From positions 62,001 through 126,000 of the forward strand of contig DATNBU010000002.1 in assembly GCA_035571835.1 (NCBI GenBank): a DNA stretch of 64,000 nucleotides, in the 5' to 3' direction. The stretch's first letter is position 1. Every line of letters begins with the position of its first letter. The translations under genes and the position numbers were made by a program. Source of the DNA: Candidatus Limnocylindrales bacterium. Lineage in GTDB: Bacteria; Desulfobacterota; Binatia; UBA1149; CAITLU01. Below, piece after piece: positions 55,364 to 63,266 of the stretch. The notes beneath the pieces are model-generated. The model searched no databases and was not told where the DNA came from. It saw only the letters and a program-made list of their open reading frames with translations.

Positions 55364-55789
55364 GTGCCGTCGTGGTTCCCGATCGCCGTCGCCGCAGCCG
55401 TGCTCTACGGCGCGCATCAGATCTTCACGCGCCTTGCGGCCGACCGGATCGGCGACGGTCTCGGCGGCTTCGTCGTCGAAGCCACCGCCGCGGTGACGAT
55501 CCTCGCCTACCTTGCGTTCCTGTGGCTCACCGGACGCTGGGACCAGAAATTCACTGCGCCAGGCGTCGGTTATTCGATGCTGACCGGCGTCTGCGTGGGC
55601 GCAGGCACCGTCGCGTTCTTCCTGCTGTTCCAGCGAGGAGGACCATTGTCGGCGGTGCCGGTGATCCTCGCGGTCGGAGCGGCGATGATGGCGCTCGCCG
55701 GGTTCGCGGTGTTTCACGAAACGGCAAGCTGGCAGCGGCTGCTCGGCATCGCGCTTGCGATCGCCGGCCTGCTGCTGCTGCGGCGCTGA
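55364..55789 (+). CDS. Half-size EamA/DMT-family membrane protein
   Basis: 141 residues with five membrane helices, a single EamA domain (FPIAVAAAVLYGAHQIFTRLAA ... VPVILAVGAAMMALAGFAVFHE ... ALAIAGLLLL). Standard DMT transporters have two EamA units in one chain; single-unit members usually work as dimers, as in SMR-like proteins. The GTG at 55364 starts 18 bp after the DyP stop, so the two genes are probably cotranscribed. It converges with DUF1329, with 9 bp between the stops. Confidence 0.82.
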   Translation: MPSWFPIAVAAAVLYGAHQIFTRLAADRIGDGLGGFVVEATAAVTILAYLAFLWLTGRWDQKFTAPGVGYSMLTGVCVGAGTVAFFLLFQRGGPLSAVPVILAVGAAMMALAGFAVFHETASWQRLLGIALAIAGLLLLRR

Positions 55790-55798
55790 TCCGGTCCG

Positions 55799-57487
55799 TC
55801 AGTGCGTTCCCTGGAGGAACCCCGCGATATCGAACGCCTTGACGACGGTGCCTTCGGACTCGCCGTAGTTGTAGTACCAGCCCTTGTCGTCGGAGGCTGT
55901 ATGCAGCGGCAGCTCGCAGCGGGTGATGTGGTCGATCTGCATGTCGATCATCACGTAGCCGGGCAGATAGAACTCCTCGAACGATCGACCGCCTGCGTCG
56001 GCGCGCACCTTGGTTCCGAATCCCCATGTCTGGTGGAGCGCTTTCCAGAGCTTGCCCTGGTCGTCGTAGATCTCGGTATACGGCACCAGCCAGCTTTCCT
56101 TGTCGACGTAGACGACGCGGCGGGCGAACGCGTACTCGGGCAGCAGCGAGCGGCCTTCGAGCACGTAGACGTCGCGCATCTCCCACGGCTCGTTCGCCGC
56201 GAAATCGGCCGGCGCGGCCTGCCAGTGGACCGGCACGTGCTCGGAATGCATTGACGCCAGCATTTTCTTCGATCCGACCAGGCGCCAGTCCATCCACGCG
56301 GGGTTGCCCGCGTAGCCGGTGTAGCTGTCGAGGTCCATGTCCTGGCCGAAGATGCCCTGCGACCGCTGCGCGGTGCTCAGTCGCCGCACGCGGCGCATGA
56401 CCGGATAATAGATCCAGCCGTCGTCGGGACGATGGACGTCGGTGTAGCGAATGAAGTTCCAGCCTCCGCCCTTGAGATCGAACGGCTCGATCAGCGGGTA
56501 CTGCAGCTCGCGATAGCGGATTCCCTCGATGTTCGGCATCGACGGGCGCGGCTCGTGGTAAAGCCGGCCGACATAGTACAGCCGCCTCCAGTGCTCGATC
56601 TGGAACGTCCGCTCGCGTTCGAAGCCGCGGCCGCTCGAGATCGTCCCGATCTCGCATCCCATCTTGCGAGCGTCCATGTCGTCGACGATCAGACGCGACT
56701 GCTGGTTGAAGACGATCTTGATCGCGGCATCCGGATCGCCGGCCTGCACGAGAGGAAACGGAATCCCGGCGACGAAATTGCGCATGTCGCGGCGATCGGG
56801 CGTCAGTGTGACCTGATCGTGGTAGCGCTGGGTTGCCTCGGCACGCGCGTCTTCCATCGGGATCGGCTTCGTCGCTGTGACGCGAAGGGTCGCGCCTCGA
56901 AGCAGCGCCCACTGCACCGACGGACCGAGCAGCGATTGATAGCGGTCGATATCGCCGGCACGAACCACGTCGCCCGCAGATGGAAAGGCCTCGGGATCAT
57001 GGATGGCCGCCGCGACGACGACGGCTGGCGCTGCGGCGTTCATTGCGGAAGACGACGCGGCAGGTAGCGCGGGCTCGGCAATCTGCGGCAAGCCCGCGGC
57101 TGCCGGTTTGACGACCCGCGGCGCGCGCCGGACCACTGCCTTTCGTACGGGCAGCGCCGGTTTTTTCCTCACTGCCGTCGCGGGCTCGTGCGATGCGGCG
57201 TCCGGCGCGGGCGCTTCCGGTTCGGAAGCAGACGCCGCCGGCATCTCGGGCGCTTCCGGCACCGGCGCCGGCACGCCGAGCAGTCGCCGAAGCACTTCGT
57301 ATTCTTCGGGGCTTCCTACTGCCGGTTCATCCGCGCGCGTCGGTGCGTGGTTTGCGGGATTTTCCGGCGCCTGCTGGGCCAGCCCGATTCCCGCGAATCC
57401 CACCGCGCATGCGGCTACGAGCGAACAAGCGATTCTCGTCCGCATGCGACTCCCCGCACGCGGACGAAACTTTGCACCTACTAACAT
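55799..57487 (-). CDS. DUF1329 outer-membrane-type protein
   Basis: 562 residues. The C-terminal 400 residues are DUF1329: MRNFVAGIPFPLVQAGDP, GWNFIRYTDVHRPDDGWIYYPVMRRVRRLSTAQRSQGIFGQDMDLDSYTGYAGNP, and WEMRDVYVLEGRSLLPEYAFARRVVYVDKESW. These are the family's best-conserved blocks (LolA-like outer-membrane protein family; often near RND/hydrophobic-compound genes). An unusual Ala/Pro/Glu-rich, disordered insert of about 110 residues follows the signal peptide. Both ATG 57487 (GGGGAG five bases upstream) and ATG 57445 (signal peptide MRTRIACSLVAACAVGF) are plausible starts; I use the former. Confidence 0.85.
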   Translation of the reverse strand: MLVGAKFRPRAGSRMRTRIACSLVAACAVGFAGIGLAQQAPENPANHAPTRADEPAVGSPEEYEVLRRLLGVPAPVPEAPEMPAASASEPEAPAPDAASHEPATAVRKKPALPVRKAVVRRAPRVVKPAAAGLPQIAEPALPAASSSAMNAAAPAVVVAAAIHDPEAFPSAGDVVRAGDIDRYQSLLGPSVQWALLRGATLRVTATKPIPMEDARAEATQRYHDQVTLTPDRRDMRNFVAGIPFPLVQAGDPDAAIKIVFNQQSRLIVDDMDARKMGCEIGTISSGRGFERERTFQIEHWRRLYYVGRLYHEPRPSMPNIEGIRYRELQYPLIEPFDLKGGGWNFIRYTDVHRPDDGWIYYPVMRRVRRLSTAQRSQGIFGQDMDLDSYTGYAGNPAWMDWRLVGSKKMLASMHSEHVPVHWQAAPADFAANEPWEMRDVYVLEGRSLLPEYAFARRVVYVDKESWLVPYTEIYDDQGKLWKALHQTWGFGTKVRADAGGRSFEEFYLPGYVMIDMQIDHITRCELPLHTASDDKGWYYNYGESEGTVVKAFDIAGFLQGTH

Positions 57488-57868
57488 TCCCGCTCCCCTC
57501 AGCTCGCAGCGCGCACACTGCAACAACGCACGCGCAGTGAACGTGCCGGAGCGATGACGACTGCCAGGTCGTTGATGCCTCTGTGGAGTTGGAGCCATCC
57601 CAACGCAAACGCAGTTGGGGGATTTTTCAACAGCCCCCGCGTTGGCACACGGCTATGCACATCGGTGTATGCACCGATCGCGGCGCTTTTTTGCCGATCG
57701 CAGAAGATCGCTCTGATCGTGTCGCGCTTCCTCTGAGCTTGTGCGCGACGCCGTGAATCGCAATGCCGCCATCTCCTGCGGTTGCGGCCTCTCGTGTGTG
57801 ATCACCCGAATGCAAGGACTTGCTGCATGCGAAACAGCGTCGCCATGGTGTCGACGAAGGAAAGACGC
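57488..57868. other. Divergent intergenic region, DUF1329 / kinase
   Basis: 381 bp with no convincing gene. It holds the leaders of two divergent genes and a few short imperfect repeats (TATGCACATCGGTG / TATGCACCGATCG and a CGATCG pair around TTTTTT). I cannot assign promoters with confidence. Confidence 0.45.
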
Positions 57869-59845
57869 ATGTCCGAACGGATCGACAAATACGAAATCGT
57901 GGAGCCCATCTGCCGCGGCGCTGCAGGCGTCGTGTACCGCGCAATGGATTTGCGCCTGAAGCGGCCGGTTGCGCTCAAAGTCTTCTCCACGGGCCGCGCG
58001 CTGGCGGACGAGCTTCGGGCGCGCCTGCTGTGCGAAGCAAGGTTGTGGTCGGCGCTCGGGCACCCGAACCTCGTCAGCATCCACGACGTAGGCGAAGAGC
58101 AGGACGGCTCTTACGTGGTCATGGAATTGCCGGAAGGGCCGACCCTCGACCAGGTGCTGCGCGAATCCGCGACGATCCCGCTCCAGCAGAAAATCTCGAT
58201 CATGATCCAGCTTGCCGGTGCGCTGCACTATGCGCATCAGCGCGGTCTCGTGCATGGCGACATCCGGCCGGCGAACATCGTTCTTCCCGACGACGGCACA
58301 GTGAAGCTCGGCGACTTCGGCATGAACAAGCCGTTCGATTCCAACAGCCCCGACGAGCTTGCGGCGGCAATCACGCCGTACACGGCCCCCGAGCAGCTGC
58401 ACGCGCGCGTCGATGCACGCTCGGATCAGTACGCACTGGGCGCCGTCTTCTACGAGCTGCTTTGCGCGCAGCCGCCCTATGCAGCAAGCGGTGGAGCGTC
58501 TGCGCGCGAGATGCTTGCAAGCGAGCGTCCGCGATCTCTGCGCGAGATTGCTCCAGGGCTTCCAGGCGATCTCGTGCCCATCGTCGAACGCGCGATGCGG
58601 GCCGAGCCGTCCGAGCGCTATTCCGATCTGCGCCAGATGCGCAGCGAGCTCGAGACTGTTCTCGCGAGGCTCGTCGCCGCGGAAACCAGTGCGCGGCAGG
58701 CGCTGAGTCCGGGGAAGCTCGGCGCGGCGCCATCACTGTCGTTCGACTCGAACGAAAAGCCCGCGCGACGCGTGGCCGATGATTTCCGCGGCTGGCAGCG
58801 GTCGAACGGGACGCTGGTCGCGTTCGCTTCCGTTGCATTGTTCTCTCTCGCCGTTGCGTGGTGGACGGCGCAAGAGACGCGCACGGCACCCGCGCCGCAG
58901 GCAGCAGCCGGCACCTCGCCGCGCGTTTCTGCTCGCGTGGATTCCGCCGTCGTTCGCGACGCCGCCACCCGGGAATCGGCCGAGGCCGCACGCGACCGCG
59001 CATTGGCGGCGCGATACGGATCCGCCAAATCCGAAGCCACGTACTATGCGGCGGACCTGCACCTTGCCGCGCAGCGCAAGGAAGCCGAGGCGGACGCGGC
59101 GATCGCAAGGAACGACTTCGCGACCGCCACGGTTCTCTACGACATGGCGCGCGACGGATATGACCTGGCCGCACAGAAGGCCGAGCTCAAGTCGACGACG
59201 CTCGACAAGCAGAACGTCGATGCGCAGGTTGCCGCCGACGCGGCCCGCAGCGGATCGAAGACAACCGTCGGCTCTGCCGAGATCACTGCACAGCCGCCGT
59301 ATGCGGACGTTCGCAACCCCGAGATCCCGGCCGATGCATCGGAGCGCTACGGACGCGTCGTCTATCCCGGCGCCCCGTACGAGAATCCCACTGCAACCGA
59401 ACAATCCGGACGCATCCGGCCGAAGATCGTCGAGCCGCTCCAGCCGCTCGATCACGTTTCCCAGGAACGCGTGCAGCCCCAGGACCGTTCGAAGCCGCTG
59501 GCCGGGTTCGCGGCCGTCTTCGCGGAGCCGACGGACGGCAATCACCACGGCGGAACGTGGGGAGCCTGCTGGCGAAGCGATCCTGCGAGTGCACGCGAAT
59601 GCGCAAAGGCGAGCTGCGAAAACGGGCGCACGTCGAGCCAGCCCTGCGTACAGCTTGCGCTGAGCCGGCCCGGCGAACACTGCGCAGTCGCGAGGGCTAC
59701 CGGATTCGGCGTCTCGTGGGGAGCGTGCAGCACGAGCCGTTCGGAAGCCGAAAGCGCTGCGCTCAGCGGCTGCCGCGACGAGACTATGCGCAACTACGGT
59801 TCGACGTCGGCCGCGTGCGCGGTCGCGTGGTCGACGGCGCAGTAG
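57869..59845 (+). CDS. Receptor-type Ser/Thr kinase with extracytoplasmic DUF4189-like domain
   Basis: 658 residues. The N-terminal kinase domain has VALKVF (K37), E56 and DFG (149-151), but the catalytic loop reads HGDIRPAN (129-136): HRD becomes HGD and the conserved Lys of DxKPxN is Arg133. The glycine loop is also loose (CRGAAG). It may be weakly active or a pseudokinase. One membrane helix at about 314-333 is followed by a 220-residue Ala/Glu-rich linker and a Cys-rich C-terminal domain (HGGTWGACWRSDPASARECAK ... FGVSWGACSTSRSEAESAALSGC) like DUF4189. AAGGAA six bases before ATG 57869 fixes the start. Paralogue of the kinase at 1-1869. Confidence 0.88.
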   Translation: MSERIDKYEIVEPICRGAAGVVYRAMDLRLKRPVALKVFSTGRALADELRARLLCEARLWSALGHPNLVSIHDVGEEQDGSYVVMELPEGPTLDQVLRESATIPLQQKISIMIQLAGALHYAHQRGLVHGDIRPANIVLPDDGTVKLGDFGMNKPFDSNSPDELAAAITPYTAPEQLHARVDARSDQYALGAVFYELLCAQPPYAASGGASAREMLASERPRSLREIAPGLPGDLVPIVERAMRAEPSERYSDLRQMRSELETVLARLVAAETSARQALSPGKLGAAPSLSFDSNEKPARRVADDFRGWQRSNGTLVAFASVALFSLAVAWWTAQETRTAPAPQAAAGTSPRVSARVDSAVVRDAATRESAEAARDRALAARYGSAKSEATYYAADLHLAAQRKEAEADAAIARNDFATATVLYDMARDGYDLAAQKAELKSTTLDKQNVDAQVAADAARSGSKTTVGSAEITAQPPYADVRNPEIPADASERYGRVVYPGAPYENPTATEQSGRIRPKIVEPLQPLDHVSQERVQPQDRSKPLAGFAAVFAEPTDGNHHGGTWGACWRSDPASARECAKASCENGRTSSQPCVQLALSRPGEHCAVARATGFGVSWGACSTSRSEAESAALSGCRDETMRNYGSTSAACAVAWSTAQ

Positions 59846-59873
59846 CGCGCAACGTTGCCGGCTCGAGTACGGC

Positions 59874-60692
59874 TTACGCGGCTGCCGCCTGCCTCAACGC
59901 ATCGCCTGTTGCCTGGTCGGCGGGGAAGAACGCTTCGATCGCGAGCTCCGACAGCGTGATGTCGACCGGCGTTCCAAAGACCGTGATCGTGCTGAACAGC
60001 GACAGCACACCGGCCGCCGTCCGAAGCTGAAGCGGAATCACGACGCCTCCGTAACCGCCGTCGGCGCTTCGCGGCGCGGAGGTTCGCGCAGGCGCTGCTT
60101 CATCAGAAGGCACGGGATACGCAGCCAGCTCGCGATGCAGCTCCGCCAGCACCGGGTCCGCGCTCGAATCGATCTGGCGGCGAAGCCGGACCAGCAGATG
60201 CTCGCGCCACTCGGCGTGATTGACGATCCTTGGCGCGAGCCCGCCGGGATGAAGGCTCAGGCGCAGCACGTTGATCGGTGGAGTGACGAGCGCCGGTGTG
60301 ATGCCGGCCAGAAGCGGCGCGAGGGCGCGGTTGGACGCAACCAGCGTCCAGTGACGATCGACCGCGATCGCAGGATACGGCTCGTGCCCCTGAAGTACGA
60401 GATCGACGGCCCGCCGCGCCGACGAAAGCGCAGGATCGTCGAGCGAACGCTCGCGAAACGTCGGCGCAAAGCCCGCCGAAAGCAGCAGCGAGTTGCGCTC
60501 GCGAAGCGGAACGTCGAGCAGCTCGGCGAGATGAAGCAGCATCTCGCGGCTCGGCTGCGCGCGGCCGGTCTCGAGAAAGCTCAGATGTTTGGTGGAGATC
60601 TCGGCCTCGCACGCGAGATCGAGCTGGCTGCGGCTGCGCCGCTGCCGCCACTGGCGAAGCATCGTTCCGACGGGCTGTGCCTCGGTGATCAT
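59874..60692 (-). CDS. XRE-family regulator with MmyB-like ligand-binding domain
   Basis: 272 residues. The N-terminal helix-turn-helix (GTMLRQWRQRRSRSQLDLACEAEISTKHLSFLETGRAQPSREMLLHLAELLDVPLRERN) is the XRE/MmyB type. The rest (GHEPYPAIAVDRHWTLVASNRALAPLLAG ... NVLRLSLHPGGLAPRIVNHAEWREHLLVRLRRQ ... GTPVDITLSELAIEAFFPAD) is the MmyB PAS-like ligand domain. ATG 60692 puts the HTH at the start. It is divergent from the leader/hydrolase pair, with a perfect palindrome between them, so it most likely controls that promoter and its own. Confidence 0.92.
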   Translation of the reverse strand: MITEAQPVGTMLRQWRQRRSRSQLDLACEAEISTKHLSFLETGRAQPSREMLLHLAELLDVPLRERNSLLLSAGFAPTFRERSLDDPALSSARRAVDLVLQGHEPYPAIAVDRHWTLVASNRALAPLLAGITPALVTPPINVLRLSLHPGGLAPRIVNHAEWREHLLVRLRRQIDSSADPVLAELHRELAAYPVPSDEAAPARTSAPRSADGGYGGVVIPLQLRTAAGVLSLFSTITVFGTPVDITLSELAIEAFFPADQATGDALRQAAAA

Positions 60693-60727
60693 GCGCGCGA
60701 ATCTAACGTGCGCATTGCCGCGTTGCC

Positions 60728-60744
60728 ATTACCTGCGAGGTAAT
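60728..60744. promoter_or_regulatory. Perfect palindromic operator candidate for the MmyB-like regulator
   Basis: ATTACCT-GCG-AGGTAAT, 7-bp arms with a 3-bp centre, in the 109-bp gap between the regulator's start and the leader ORF. Its symmetry and location fit a dimeric XRE-family autoregulatory operator. Confidence 0.75.
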
Positions 60745-60801
60745 CGACAACCGGCACGACCGGTCGCATCGTGGCGTCACTTTCAACGCAAGGAGAACGC
60801 C

Positions 60802-60870
60802 ATGACCATATCCTCCAGGAATCTTCTTCCTCGCAAAGCCTTTCTCGCCGATGACCGGAGGTACGCGTGA
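60802..60870 (+). CDS. 22-residue leader ORF coupled to the hydrolase
   Basis: ATG 60802 has the strong Shine-Dalgarno AAGGAG six bases upstream and encodes MTISSRNLLPRKAFLADDRR plus two residues. It ends TGA in the context GTGATG, sharing one base with the hydrolase ATG at 60870. The peptide has no family match that I recognise, so it may be a translation-coupling leader. The Shine-Dalgarno for the hydrolase (GGAGG) lies inside its last codons. Confidence 0.55.
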   Translation: MTISSRNLLPRKAFLADDRRYA

Positions 60871-61691
60871 TGCCGTACGTTACGACCGCCGACGGCTGCA
60901 GTCTTTTCTACCGCGACTGGGGATCAGGCTCTCCGGTCGTGTTTCTTCATGGATGGGGTCTCGGATCCGGCATGTGGGAATACCAGATGCCGTGGCTCGT
61001 CGATCAGGGGCTTCGATGCGTCGCCTTCGACGCGCGCGGATGCGGACGCTCGGACGATCCGGGGCGCGGATACGATTTCGACACGCTCGCGAGCGACCTT
61101 GCGGTCGTGCTCGAAAATCTCGATCTGACCGGTGTAACGCTGGTTGCGCACTCGATGGCAAGCGGGACCGTCGCACGCTACCTGACCCTGCACGGTGCAA
61201 CTCGAATCGCGCGCGTGCTGCTGCTGGCACCGACGACTCCATTCGTGCTGAAGACCGGGGACAATCCGCACGGCGTGGACAAGGCGGCGTTCGACTTCAC
61301 GTGCGACCAGCTTGCGCGCGACCGGCCGCGCTTTCTCGCGGCCGGTGCCGAAGCATTCTTCGGCCGCGGCACCGAGCAGTCTCCGGTATCCCGCGAGATC
61401 ATCGAATGGGCAGTAGGTCTTGCGCTGCAGGCCTCGCCGCGAGCGACGATCGGCTACGTGCGCACGTTCTCCGAGAGCGATCTTCGCGGCGACCTGCGGT
61501 CGTTCACGGTTCCGACGCTCGTCATCCATGGTGATGCGGACCAGAGCACGCCGCTCGAGCTGACCGGTCGCCCGACGGCCCGCGGCATCGACGGCGCGCG
61601 CCTCGTCGTCTACGAGGGAGCCGCTCACGGGCTTTTCTTCACGGAGAAGGAACGGCTCAATCGCGACCTGCTCGAGTTCGTTTCCTCGTAG
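60870..61691 (+). CDS. Alpha/beta hydrolase
   Basis: 273 residues. The fold's landmarks are VVFLHGWGLGSGMW (HG oxyanion motif), FDARGCGRSDDPG, nucleophile VAHSMASGTVARYL (S of AHSMA, about residue 94), acid VIHGDADQSTP and the final His in GAAHGLF. This resembles the chloroperoxidase/lactonase-like hydrolases, but AHSMA differs from the usual GHSxG. GGAGG precedes the start: ATG 60870 or the GTG at 60867. Regulated with the leader ORF, probably by the MmyB-like repressor. The substrate is unknown. Confidence 0.88.
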   Translation: MPYVTTADGCSLFYRDWGSGSPVVFLHGWGLGSGMWEYQMPWLVDQGLRCVAFDARGCGRSDDPGRGYDFDTLASDLAVVLENLDLTGVTLVAHSMASGTVARYLTLHGATRIARVLLLAPTTPFVLKTGDNPHGVDKAAFDFTCDQLARDRPRFLAAGAEAFFGRGTEQSPVSREIIEWAVGLALQASPRATIGYVRTFSESDLRGDLRSFTVPTLVIHGDADQSTPLELTGRPTARGIDGARLVVYEGAAHGLFFTEKERLNRDLLEFVSS

Positions 61692-61720
61692 CGGCTCCGC
61701 GATATACGGGTCCTCACGTG

Positions 61721-61752
61721 AAGGCAGGTGCATTTCCGGATGCACCTGCCTT
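61721..61752. repeat. REP-like hairpin, ATGCACCTGCC family, copy 2
   Basis: Perfect 13-bp arms AAGGCAGGTGCAT / ATGCACCTGCCTT with loop TTCCGG, between the hydrolase and the GNAT gene. Shares the 11-nt core ATGCACCTGCC with the element at 17325-17352, which has a different outer arm. Confidence 0.75.
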
Positions 61753-61778
61753 TGCCACAAAAGCGAGGAGCTCCCGCG

Positions 61779-62636
61779 ATGACTGTCACGATCCGACCCG
61801 CGAGGCCCGAAGACGCCGAGATCTGCGGCACGATCTGCTACGAGGCGTTCAACCACATCGCCGGCAAGCATGGCTTTCCGCCGGATTTCCGTTCGGCGGA
61901 CATCGCGATCGGCGCGATGTCGATGTTCCTCACGCGCAGCGACGTCTACGCGCTCGTTGCCGAGACAGGCGGCAGGATCATAGGCAGCTGCTTCCTGTGG
62001 GAGACGTGCGCGATCGCCGGCATCGGGCCGATCACCGTGTCACCTGCGGATCAGGACAGTGGCGCCGGCCGCCGGCTGATGGACGCCGTGCTTTTGCGCG
62101 TCGCGGAAAAAGGCGCTCCGGGCGTTCGGCTGGTGCAGTCGGCGTATCACAGCCGCTCGCTGTCGCTGTACACGCGGCTCGGCTTCGACGCGCGCGAGCC
62201 GCTGTCGGTGATCCAGGGCGAGCCGATCGGAATCTCGATTCCCGGCCATCCTGTCCGCAAGGCCTCGACCGACGACGTTGCCGCGTGCAACCGCCTGTCG
62301 ATCGCAGTCCACGGACACGAGCGCTTCGGCGAGATTCAGGATGCCGCCGGACAGGGCACGCTGATCGTCGTCGAGCATGACGGCCGCCTCACGGGATACT
62401 CGACGACGGTGGGATTCTTCGGACATTCGGTCGGCGAGACCAACAACGACATCAAGGCGCTCGTCGCCGCGTCGCCCGGCTTTGCCGGCATGGGCTTCCT
62501 GCTGCCGACTCGCAACAGCGATCTCTTCCGCTGGTGCCTCGCGCACGGGCTGCGCGTGGTGCAGCCGATGACGCTGATGTCGCGGGGATTGTACAACCAG
62601 CCCGACGGCGCGTTCCTTCCGTCGATCATCTTCTGA
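61779..62636 (+). CDS. GNAT-family protein with two acetyltransferase-like halves
   Basis: 285 residues. The first half is a GNAT domain (VTIRPARPEDAEICGTICYEAF ... GRIIGSCFLWET ... ITVSPADQDSGAGRRLMDAVL ... LYTRLGFDAREP) with the acetyl-CoA loop near DQDSGAGRRL. The second half (HPVRKASTDDVAACNRLSIAVHG ... TLIVVEHDGRLTGYSTTVGFFGH) is a degenerate second GNAT-like domain. GAGGAG eight bases upstream supports ATG 61779 over the longer in-frame ATG at 61728. The acetyl acceptor is unknown. Confidence 0.85.
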   Translation: MTVTIRPARPEDAEICGTICYEAFNHIAGKHGFPPDFRSADIAIGAMSMFLTRSDVYALVAETGGRIIGSCFLWETCAIAGIGPITVSPADQDSGAGRRLMDAVLLRVAEKGAPGVRLVQSAYHSRSLSLYTRLGFDAREPLSVIQGEPIGISIPGHPVRKASTDDVAACNRLSIAVHGHERFGEIQDAAGQGTLIVVEHDGRLTGYSTTVGFFGHSVGETNNDIKALVAASPGFAGMGFLLPTRNSDLFRWCLAHGLRVVQPMTLMSRGLYNQPDGAFLPSIIF

Positions 62637-62693
62637 TCGATCGGCTGCACGCGCCCGACCTGCCGATTGCGCCAGATGGACGCGGTGTTCGGT

Positions 62694-63134
62694 TCACGCG
62701 CCGGGAAGCTTCCCTTCGAGGTACTGCGGCTCGATCACGCGCTCGCGGATCCGCCATCCCCTGGGAGTGCGCACGAACCGGTCGCGGTAGACCGCGCCGA
62801 CCCACAGCATTTCGACGCTGCCGTCGTCGCGCGGATAACCGAGCGGATTGAACAGGTAGCACGTGCTCGACGCTTCGTCGCCGTGCAGATCCACGGAGAT
62901 GTTGGTCACGAGGTGCTGGACCACGGTGAAGATCGACAGTGCGCGCTCGAGCCACTGCTTGATCTCACCGAGACTGCCGCGGATGCCGCCCGACGCGGTG
63001 TAGTCGCCGATGCCGTCGGCAGTGAATACTTCGTCGAGGAGCGCGAAGTTCTTCGTGTCGATCGCCGCGCTGTAGCGAACCAGCACGTCCTGGATGGCGA
63101 GACGGTCCGCGATTTGTGAAAGCTGGTCGTGCAT
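62694..63134 (-). CDS. SnoaL/NTF2-like domain protein
   Basis: 146 residues, single SnoaL_4-type domain: IADRLAIQDVLVRYSAAIDTKNFALLDEVFTADGIGDYTASGGIRGSLGEIKQWLERAL ... VQHLVTNISVDLHGDEASSTCYLFNPLGY ... FVRTPRGWRIRERVIEPQYLEG. Family members act as small isomerases, dehydratases or aromatic-ring-related enzymes. ATG 63134 begins the conserved helix. It is divergent from the luciferase-like gene (132 bp between starts) and converges with the GNAT gene. Confidence 0.88.
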   Translation of the reverse strand: MHDQLSQIADRLAIQDVLVRYSAAIDTKNFALLDEVFTADGIGDYTASGGIRGSLGEIKQWLERALSIFTVVQHLVTNISVDLHGDEASSTCYLFNPLGYPRDDGSVEMLWVGAVYRDRFVRTPRGWRIRERVIEPQYLEGKLPGA

Positions 63135-63266
63135 CGCCCGAGCATCGCGCTGCGGCCGCGCCGAGTCCAGACCTGCGCCGGCTTTTCTCCGGAGCCGCCG
63201 TCCATGTAGAACGCGCGCGGACGTCTGTTCGTCTCGACCGGCAAGGCCTGAGCGGACATCGCGGAC

